NCBI RefSeq assembly: GCF_041206865.1
Contig: NZ_JBGEDP010000001.1
Coordinates: 4,154,001-4,218,000 of the forward strand
Direction of reading: 5' to 3'
Length of the DNA stretch: 64,000 nucleotides
Origin: Mycobacterium sp. HUMS_12744610
GTDB taxonomy: Bacteria; Actinomycetota; Actinomycetes; Mycobacteriales; Mycobacteriaceae
Of the stretch, positions 58,442 through 64,000 are shown in pieces. The translations under genes and the position numbers were made by a program. How positions within the stretch are numbered: the first letter of the stretch is position 1; every line of letters begins with the position of its first letter. The notes under the pieces were generated by a model. The model was not told where the DNA came from. It saw nothing but the letters and a program-made list of their open reading frames with translations, and did no database searches.

Positions 58442-58758
58442 CAGCGCCACTCCTCCTCATCGCTTCGCTCTGCATCGTCGCCGGCGCGACTCATCAGCGC
58501 CACTCCTCCTCATCGCTTCGCTCTGCATCGTCGCCGGCGCGACTCATCAGCGCCACTCCTCCTCATCGCTTCGCTCTGCATCGTCGCCGGCGCGACTCAT
58601 CAGCGCCACTCCTCCTCATCGCTTCGCTCTGCATCGTCGCCGGCGCGACTCATCAGCGCCACTCCTCCTCATCGCTTCGCTCTGCATCGTCGCCGGCGCG
58701 ACTCATCAGCGCCACTCCTCCTCATCGCTTCGCTCTGCATCGTCGCCGGCGCGACCCA
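58441..58758 (-). repeat. six tandem 53-bp MIRU repeats
   Basis: Units begin at 58441, 58494, 58547, 58600, 58653 and 58706. All are identical except one base near the outer end of the last. The unit is a mycobacterial interspersed repetitive unit of the 53-bp class. On the minus strand each copy carries GAGGAGGAG, an ATG and a stop in fixed register, and the array fills the whole mqo-GNAT gap. Copy number is likely variable between strains. Confidence 0.97.
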
Positions 58759-58765
58759 TCCTCAT
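58441..58765 (-). other. chain of six coupled MIRU micro-ORFs
   Basis: The first micro-ORF (58765 to 58706) overlaps the mqo stop (ATGA) and reads [19 protein letters not shown]. Five identical 17-residue ORFs follow ([17 protein letters not shown]), each 54 nt with its ATG sharing one base with the previous TGA. The GNAT start is the seventh in the series. Whether the acidic peptides are stable is unknown. Confidence 0.6.
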
Positions 58766-60249
58766 GCAACCTCCAGCCGTAAGGCCTTGCTGCCCCACGA
58801 CCACACCTCGTCGAACAGCGCCGGCTCGTCGGAAAGCTTCACGCCCAGGGACGGAACCATCTCCTTGAGGGTGGGAAGCCAGGTTTGGTACCGGTCGGCA
58901 AAGCACCGCCGCAGCACGTCGAGCGCGATCGGCACGGCGGTCGACGCCCCCGGCGAGCCCCCGAGCAGCCCGGCGATCGTGCCGTCCGCGTCGCTCAGCA
59001 GGGTCGTGCCGAAGTCCAGGGCCCCACCCCTGCGCCGGTCCCGCCGGATCACCTGCACCCGCTGACCGGCCACGGTCAGCTCCCAGTCCGAATCCTTTGC
59101 GCCGGGCACGAATTCCCGCAACATGCGCACCCGGCCGGGGGCGGTCAGTCGCAGCTGGCCGATCAGGTAGTTCAGCAGGGCCAGCTCGGTGACACCGACG
59201 CCGAGCATCGACAGCAGGTTGTCCGGCTTCACCGAGCGGGGAAGATCGCTGAAATGCCCGTGCTTCAAGAACTTCGGCGACCAGCCGGCGTACGGGCCGA
59301 ACACCAGCCATGCCCTGCCGTTGACCAGCCGCAGGTCCAGGTGCAGCGCGCCCAGCGGCGGGGCGCCCGGCGCCGGGACACCGTACACCTTGGCCCGGTG
59401 CGCGGCGGTGAGCGCCGGCCTGGCGGCGCGCAGGAAGCGACCCCCGATCGGGAACCCGGCGAACCCCCTGACCTCCCTGATGCCCGATCTCTGCAGCAGC
59501 GGCAGCGCATCGCCGCCGGCGCCGACGAAGACGAATTTCGCGTTGAGCCTGCGCCTTTGACCGGTCCGGCGATTGCCGACGAGCAGCGTCCAGCTGCCGT
59601 CGCCCTGGCGCGCGAGGCCGCGCACCTCGTGACCGAACAGCGCGGTGGTCCCGTGGCGCACGCAGAAGCCGACGAGCTGGCGGGACAACTCACCGAAGTC
59701 GACGTCGGTGCCGTGGGGCGCCCAGTTCAGCGCGAAAGGCTCGGAGAAGTCCCGCCCGGCGGCCATCAGGGGCAGCCGGCGCGCGAACTCGTCGGGGTCC
59801 TCGATCAGTTCGGTGCCGGCGAACAGGGGGTTTCCGGCCAGCGCCCGCCGCCGCCGCCGCAGGTAGTCGACGCGCTGCGCGCCGCGGACGAAGCTCGCGT
59901 GCGGAATCGGGTTGAGGAAGCCGCGATCGGGCACTATCCCCTTCGTGACGGCGTAGGCCCAGAATTGGCGGGTCACCTGGAATTGCTCGTTGACGTGCAC
60001 CGCCTTGCCGATGTCGATCGACCCGTCCGGGCGCTGGGGGGTGTAGTTGAGCTCGCACAGCGCCGAATGCCCGGTGCCGGCGTTGTTCCAGGGATTGCTG
60101 CTCTCGCCGGCGACGGCGTCCAGCCGCTCGATCAGGGTGATCGACCAGTCCGGTTCCAGCCGGCGCAGCAACGCGCCCAGCGTGGCGCTCATGATGCCCG
60201 CGCCCACCAGCGCGACGTCAGTCCGCGCGGCTCTGGGTTGCCTCGACAC
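58762..60249 (-). CDS. mqo: malate:quinone oxidoreductase
   Basis: 495 residues. FAD motif [20 protein letters not shown], then [26 protein letters not shown] (Mqo signature), [15 protein letters not shown] and the C-terminal [17 protein letters not shown]. It oxidises malate to oxaloacetate and passes electrons to quinone at the membrane, a TCA/respiratory step. It corresponds to Rv2852c. The GTG start has AAGGAA about 14 nt upstream. Its stop overlaps the first MIRU micro-ORF. Confidence 0.96.
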   Translation of the reverse strand: MSRQPRAARTDVALVGAGIMSATLGALLRRLEPDWSITLIERLDAVAGESSNPWNNAGTGHSALCELNYTPQRPDGSIDIGKAVHVNEQFQVTRQFWAYAVTKGIVPDRGFLNPIPHASFVRGAQRVDYLRRRRRALAGNPLFAGTELIEDPDEFARRLPLMAAGRDFSEPFALNWAPHGTDVDFGELSRQLVGFCVRHGTTALFGHEVRGLARQGDGSWTLLVGNRRTGQRRRLNAKFVFVGAGGDALPLLQRSGIREVRGFAGFPIGGRFLRAARPALTAAHRAKVYGVPAPGAPPLGALHLDLRLVNGRAWLVFGPYAGWSPKFLKHGHFSDLPRSVKPDNLLSMLGVGVTELALLNYLIGQLRLTAPGRVRMLREFVPGAKDSDWELTVAGQRVQVIRRDRRRGGALDFGTTLLSDADGTIAGLLGGSPGASTAVPIALDVLRRCFADRYQTWLPTLKEMVPSLGVKLSDEPALFDEVWSWGSKALRLEVA

Positions 60250-60353
60250 CGGATCGTCGGTTCCTTCCCTTGGGAGTGCCGATTCTCAGGCTATCGACCG
60301 GTAGCGGCGCAAAGACGTGCGCCTCCCTGCGGCCACCGGCCGTGACCGCACCT

Positions 60354-60359
60354 TAAGCT
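60354..60359 (+). promoter_or_regulatory. -10 hexamer for hydrolase-mtr operon
   Basis: TAAGCT, 6 nt before GTG 60366 (leaderless). Confidence 0.5.
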
Positions 60360-60365
60360 GGCCGG

Positions 60366-61385
60366 GTGACTGGCTGGATGCCCGACGTCCTGCCCGGCTA
60401 CTGGCAGCGCACCCTGCCGCTGGGTCCCGATCCCGACGGCGAAGGCGAGATCGTCGCCACGCTGGTCCGGCGTGGCGGGCCACCGGACGGGGACGTCGGC
60501 CACGCGGTCCTGGCGGTGCACGGCTACACCGACTACTTCTTCCACACCGCGCTGGCGGATCACTTCGCCGCCCGCGGTTTCGCCTTCTATGCGCTGGACC
60601 TGCGCAAGTGCGGCCGATCGCGGCGCGACGGCCAGACGCCGCACTTCGTCACCGACCTGGACCGCTACGACCTCGAACTCGGCCACGCCCTGGCCGCGAT
60701 CCGGGAGCGGGCCCAGCCCGGGAAGGTGCTGGTGTACGCCCACTCCGCCGGCGGGCTGATCGCGTCGCTGTGGCTGGACCGGCTGCGGCGGCGCGACGCG
60801 GCGGCGCACGCCGGCATCGGCGGCCTGGTGCTCAACAGCCCGTTTCTGGACCTGCACGGCCCGGCCGTCCTGCGCCACCCGGTGTCCTCGGCGGTGATCG
60901 CGGGGCTGTCGCGGGTGCGGTCCAAGGGGGTGGCCCGGCCGCCCGCCCAGGGCGGTTACGGCACCACCCTGCACCGCGACTACCACGGCGAATTCGACTA
61001 CGACCTGACGTGGAAACCCGTGGGCGGCTTCCCGATCACGTTCGGCTGGCTGCACGCCGTGCGGCGCGGCCAGGCGCGGCTGCACCGCGGGCTCGACGTC
61101 GGCGTGCCCAACCTGATCCTGCGGTCGGATTACAGCGTGGCCGAATGCAACGACCCGGCGGCGATGCATTGCGGGGACGCGGTGCTCGACGTCACCCAGA
61201 TCGCCCGGTGGGCCGGCTGCATCGGGAACCACACCACCGTCGTACCGGTCGCCGACGCCAAACACGACGTGTTCCTGTCCCTGGAGCAACCGCGCCGGGA
61301 GGCCTACCGCCGGCTCGACCGCTGGCTGGACGACCACCTGCGCGCCGAAAACATCGACGCCGCGGCGTCGCAGGAAGGCAGGTGA
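60366..61385 (+). CDS. alpha/beta hydrolase (serine aminopeptidase S33 type)
   Basis: 339 residues. LAVHGYTDYFFHTALADHFAARGFAFYALDLRKCGRS gives the oxyanion loop and lid entrance. The nucleophile elbow is YAHSAGGLIA (G/A-H-S-A-G). The acid and His lie in the C-terminal half, with His in DAKHDVFLS. It resembles monoglyceride lipase-like hydrolases and Rv2854. It is followed 9 nt later by mtr, so it is in the same operon. Substrate unknown. Confidence 0.88.
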   Translation: MTGWMPDVLPGYWQRTLPLGPDPDGEGEIVATLVRRGGPPDGDVGHAVLAVHGYTDYFFHTALADHFAARGFAFYALDLRKCGRSRRDGQTPHFVTDLDRYDLELGHALAAIRERAQPGKVLVYAHSAGGLIASLWLDRLRRRDAAAHAGIGGLVLNSPFLDLHGPAVLRHPVSSAVIAGLSRVRSKGVARPPAQGGYGTTLHRDYHGEFDYDLTWKPVGGFPITFGWLHAVRRGQARLHRGLDVGVPNLILRSDYSVAECNDPAAMHCGDAVLDVTQIARWAGCIGNHTTVVPVADAKHDVFLSLEQPRREAYRRLDRWLDDHLRAENIDAAASQEGR

Positions 61386-61394
61386 GCGGCCCCG

Positions 61395-62771
61395 ATGGAG
61401 AACTACGACCTCGCGATCATCGGAACCGGTTCGGGCAACAGCATTCTCGACGATCGCTACGCGGGTAAGCGGGTGGCGATCTGCGAGCAGGGCACCTTCG
61501 GTGGCACCTGCCTCAACGTCGGGTGCATCCCGACGAAGATGTACGTCTACGCCGCCGACGTCGCCCAGACGATCCGCGGCGCGGCGCGCTACGGCGTCGA
61601 CGCGCACCTGGACGGGGTGCGCTGGGCGGACGTCGTCTCCCGCATCTTCGGCCGCATCGATCCCATCGCGGTCGGCGGCGAGCAGTACCGGCGCAGCGCA
61701 GCCAACATCGACGTGTACCGCGAGCACACCCGGTTCGGGCCCGCGCAATCCGACGGCCGGTACCTGCTGCGCGCCGGGACCGACGAGTTCGCCGCCGACC
61801 AGGTGGTGATCGCGGCGGGGTCGCGGCCGGTGGTTCCGCCGGCGATCTCGGCGTCCGGCCTCGACTACCACACCAGCGACACCGTCATGCGGATCCCCGA
61901 GCTGCCCGGCCACCTGGTGATCCTCGGAAGTGGCTTCGTGGCAGCAGAATTCGCGCACGTTTTCTCCGCCCTGGGCGTGCGGGTCACGATCGTGGCCCGC
62001 GGCGGCTGCCTGCTGCGGCACTGCGACGACACCATCTGCGAGCGGTTCACCCGCATCGCGGCCGCCAAATGGGACCTGCGCACCCACCGCAATGTCGTGG
62101 GCGGCACCAACCGCGGCGCGGTCGTCGAGCTGCGGCTCGACGACGGGTCGACGCTGGCCGCCGACCTGTTGCTGGTCGCGACCGGCCGGGTGCCCAACGG
62201 CGACCTCCTCGACGCCGCCCGGGCGGGGGTCGACGTCGAATGCGGGCGCGTGGTCGTCGACCGGTATCAACGCACCTCGGCGCGCAACGTTTTCGCCCTG
62301 GGCGACGTGTCGTCGCCGTATCAGCTCAAGCACGTCGCCAACCACGAGGCCCGTGTCGTGCGGGACAACCTGCTCTGCGACTGGGACGACACCGGGTCGA
62401 TGGTGGCGACCGACCACCGCCACGTCCCGGCGGCGGTGTTCACCGACCCCCAGCTGGCGACGGTCGGCCTGACCGAGAACCAGGCCGTCGCAGCCGGATT
62501 CGACGTCGCGGTCGCGATCCAGGACTACGGGGACGTGGCGTACGGCTGGGCGATGGAAGACACCACCGGCATCGTCAAGTTGATCGCCGACCGCTCCACC
62601 GGACACCTGCTCGGCGCGCACATCATGGGCCATCAGGCGTCGTCGATCATCCAGCCGCTGATCCAGGCGATGAGCTTCGGGCTGAGGGCACCGCAGATGG
62701 CCCGAGGCCAGTACTGGATCCATCCGGCGCTACCGGAGGTGGTCGAGAACGCCCTGCTGAACCTCTACTAG
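61395..62771 (+). CDS. mtr: mycothione reductase
   Basis: 458 residues of the disulfide reductase family. FAD loop [12 protein letters not shown], redox-active Cys39/Cys44 in [18 protein letters not shown] loop [38 protein letters not shown], and the C-terminal [12 protein letters not shown] with the catalytic His-Glu pair. It keeps mycothiol reduced with NADPH. It corresponds to Rv2855 and lies 9 nt after the hydrolase. Confidence 0.97.
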   Translation: MENYDLAIIGTGSGNSILDDRYAGKRVAICEQGTFGGTCLNVGCIPTKMYVYAADVAQTIRGAARYGVDAHLDGVRWADVVSRIFGRIDPIAVGGEQYRRSAANIDVYREHTRFGPAQSDGRYLLRAGTDEFAADQVVIAAGSRPVVPPAISASGLDYHTSDTVMRIPELPGHLVILGSGFVAAEFAHVFSALGVRVTIVARGGCLLRHCDDTICERFTRIAAAKWDLRTHRNVVGGTNRGAVVELRLDDGSTLAADLLLVATGRVPNGDLLDAARAGVDVECGRVVVDRYQRTSARNVFALGDVSSPYQLKHVANHEARVVRDNLLCDWDDTGSMVATDHRHVPAAVFTDPQLATVGLTENQAVAAGFDVAVAIQDYGDVAYGWAMEDTTGIVKLIADRSTGHLLGAHIMGHQASSIIQPLIQAMSFGLRAPQMARGQYWIHPALPEVVENALLNLY

Positions 62772-62775
62772 ACGG

Positions 62776-63279
62776 TCAGCGCCGCGAGCGTCCGCGCGGC
62801 CGCGGACCGGGCTCGGCGGCGGCCTGGCACCGCGGGCACAGGCCGCGCAGGGTCAGGCCGGCCCGCTCGGAGAGCGCGAACGAGCTGCCCGCCATCGCCT
62901 GCTCGAGCGCGGAACTGAGCTGCCGGGCCGGAACCTCGATGATCGAGCCGCACTGGGTGCAGACCGCGTGGTGATGGGGGGCGGTGGCCAGCCCGTAGGT
63001 CGTGACGCCGCTGTCCAGCGTCAACGCATGCAGCACACCCTGGTCGACCAGGGTGGTCACCGTGCGGTAGATGGTCGCCACGTCGGGCGCCTGCGTGCCG
63101 GGCGGCAGACATTCGCGTACCCGCTTGTGGATGTCGGCGACCGGCAGGTGCCCGTCGACCGGCTCGAGCACCGCCAGCACCTGGATCCGCGACGCCATCC
63201 GCCGCAGCCCGCGCGCCCGCAGGAACTCACCGATTCGCTCGGTGACGGCGGGGTCCAGAACGGACTGCTTACAACTCAC
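62776..63279 (-). CDS. Fur-family nickel-responsive regulator (Nur-like)
   Basis: 167 residues from GTG 63279. The N-terminal winged helix has RRMASRIQVLAVLEP and APDVATIYRTVTTLVDQGVLH. The metal domain has HHHAVC with His102-104, and Cys107/Cys110 and Cys148/Cys151 form two CxxC pairs. It is divergent from the NiCoT transporter with a Nur-type box between, so nickel is the probable effector. I recall no Fur gene here in M. tuberculosis. A longer open frame upstream (to 63360) would place the operator inside the gene and is disfavoured. Confidence 0.88.
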   Translation of the reverse strand: MSCKQSVLDPAVTERIGEFLRARGLRRMASRIQVLAVLEPVDGHLPVADIHKRVRECLPPGTQAPDVATIYRTVTTLVDQGVLHALTLDSGVTTYGLATAPHHHAVCTQCGSIIEVPARQLSSALEQAMAGSSFALSERAGLTLRGLCPRCQAAAEPGPRPRGRSRR

Positions 63280-63344
63280 CCGTCCAGTGTTGCTCCCGAC
63301 GCCCGGGACCGCCAGTCTTCGTCGCGGCGCGGCGCCGCAGCTCC

Positions 63345-63359
63345 TGCAAGCGACTTGCA
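63345..63359. promoter_or_regulatory. Nur-type operator, with a degenerate second copy
   Basis: TGCAA-GCGAC-TTGCA is an exact match to the tGCaa-N5-ttGCa consensus known for Streptomyces Nur. A weaker TGCAT-GCTGC-TTACA follows at 63368-63382, 23 bp away centre to centre. Both lie between the divergent Fur-family gene (63279) and nicT (63424). Confidence 0.75.
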
Positions 63360-63423
63360 TCTAGGCGTGCATGCTGCTTACAGTCGGGCCGGTTGTTGTC
63401 CGCCCGATGCCGGAAGGATTCCA

Positions 63424-64000
63424 GTGGCCAGTGCTCAGCTCGACTGGCGGCCCTCATGGAAGACCAGGCTTCGCAGCGCCCTGACACCGGCGGAGTGGTC
63501 GCGGCTCGCAGCGATGTCGGCGCTCATCGTCGCACTGCACCTGATCGGCTGGCTGACCCTGGTGCTGCTGGTCGAGCCCGCCCAGCTCAGCGTGGGCGGC
63601 AAGGCCTTCGGCGTCGGCATCGGCATCACGGCCTACACCCTGGGCATGCGGCATGCCTTCGACGCCGATCACATTGCCGCGATCGACAACACCACCCGCA
63701 AGCTGATGAACGACGGGCAGCGTCCCCTCGCGGTCGGTTTCTTCTTCTCGCTGGGCCACTCCACGGTGGTCTTCGCGCTGGCGGTGCTGCTGACCTGCGG
63801 GATCAAAACCCTCGTGGGGCCCGTCGAGAACGACTCCTCGGCCCTGCACCACTACACCGGCCTGATCGGGACGAGCGTCTCCGGTGCGTTCCTGTACCTG
63901 ATCGCCATCGTCAACATCGTCATCCTCGCCGGCATCCTGCGGGTGTTCGCCCGGCTGCGCCGCGGCCACTACGACGAGGCCAAACTGGAACAGCACCTGG
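63424..64000 (+). CDS. nicT: NiCoT-family nickel/cobalt transporter (partial, cut by right edge)
   Basis: The visible 192 residues hold several membrane helices. The NiCoT signature RHAFDADHIAAIDNTTR at about 76-92 lies in the second helix, with the invariant His-x4-Asp-His residues, and FFFSLGHSTVVF in the next. It imports Ni2+ (and perhaps Co2+) for urease or hydrogenase. The GTG start follows GGAAGGA. It is divergent from a Nur-like regulator with a Nur box, and corresponds to Rv2856. The C-terminus lies beyond the window. Confidence 0.95.
   Translation, partial: MASAQLDWRPSWKTRLRSALTPAEWSRLAAMSALIVALHLIGWLTLVLLVEPAQLSVGGKAFGVGIGITAYTLGMRHAFDADHIAAIDNTTRKLMNDGQRPLAVGFFFSLGHSTVVFALAVLLTCGIKTLVGPVENDSSALHHYTGLIGTSVSGAFLYLIAIVNIVILAGILRVFARLRRGHYDEAKLEQHL

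Noticed and set aside
58441..58758. Possible CRISPR array (regular 53-bp repeats)
   Set aside because: Units are directly adjacent with no unique spacers and match the MIRU class.
58398..58868. Plus-strand ORF with repeated [14 protein letters not shown] segments, looking like a repeat protein
   Set aside because: It is the antisense of the MIRU array; the minus strand carries the consistent start, stop and ribosome-binding signals.
63280..63360. N-terminal extension of the Fur-family protein (MQVACRSCG...)
   Set aside because: It would put the Nur box inside the coding sequence; homology starts at about the GTG 63279.

Overview
The window is a GC-rich actinobacterial chromosome segment that reads as a slow-growing nontuberculous Mycobacterium, most likely of the M. 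avium complex. The order of conserved blocks (thyA-dfrA, dapB, ald/aldR, pepR-gpsI-rpsO-ribF-sirR, truB-pptT, nrnA-rbfA-infB-ylxR-nusA-rimP, proS-efpA-cysG-cobB-cobO, mqo, mtr-nicT) follows the M. tuberculosis Rv2763c to Rv2856 interval as I remember it, with interposed lipid and redox genes that H37Rv lacks. The 53-bp MIRU-type repeats, the 13E12-family HNH gene with an SOS box, mycothione reductase and PptT support Mycobacterium. The species call is inference. I see no rRNA, tRNA, insertion sequence or CRISPR array.

Layout. 1-3.7 kb: YcaQ-like protein (cut by the left edge), DivIVA-like coiled coil, dfrA, thyA, dienelactone hydrolase. 4-13.7 kb: lipid-metabolism island with a PAS protein, a paired acyl-CoA dehydrogenase plus SDR operon, a small Gly/Cys-rich secreted protein, and FadD coupled to a single-chain biotin-dependent acyl-CoA carboxylase, with a thioesterase divergent. 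13.7-15.3 kb: dapB operon. 15.4-19.6 kb: LexA-controlled HNH gene, then a Rieske oxygenase/reductase-like pair facing a TetR regulator. 19.6-26.9 kb: GNAT, a five-gene aldR operon (regulator, SRPBCC, flavin monooxygenase, ferritin-like diiron protein, ferredoxin reductase), ald, and a nitronate monooxygenase. 26.9-33 kb: pepR, gpsI (PNPase), rpsO, ribF and divergent sirR. 33.5-36.5 kb: secreted DUF732-like protein, truB, pptT and a metallophosphoesterase whose stop codon is missing. 36.5-41.7 kb: DUF3558-like protein, CocE-type hydrolase, DUF2277/DUF1802 fusion, vapBC, an enoyl-CoA hydratase and a secreted protein. 41.7-48.2 kb: translation/transcription cluster, with rbfA frameshifted here. 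48.3-58.4 kb: a putative lipoprotein and DUF4439 pair, proS, efpA and the siroheme/cobalamin genes with a chelatase-like AAA/VWA protein. 58.4-64 kb: a six-copy MIRU array between mqo and a GNAT, a hydrolase, mtr, and a Fur-family regulator divergent from a NiCoT nickel transporter with a Nur-type operator between them.

How it works together. Most genes sit in tightly coupled operons with 4-bp ATGA or GTGA overlaps. Many operons begin with a TANNNT hexamer 6-8 nt before the start codon, the signature of leaderless mycobacterial mRNAs. The strongest non-genic signals are the Nur-type box (63345-63359), the SOS box (15447-15462), MIRU elements that relay translation through micro-ORFs (47575-47628 and 58441-58765), a 66-nt hairpin in the rpsO-gpsI gap, and four tandem Shine-Dalgarno repeats before a secreted-protein gene (33459-33502). 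Two apparent gene lesions, the frameshift in rbfA and the lost stop of the metallophosphoesterase, deserve read-level checking.
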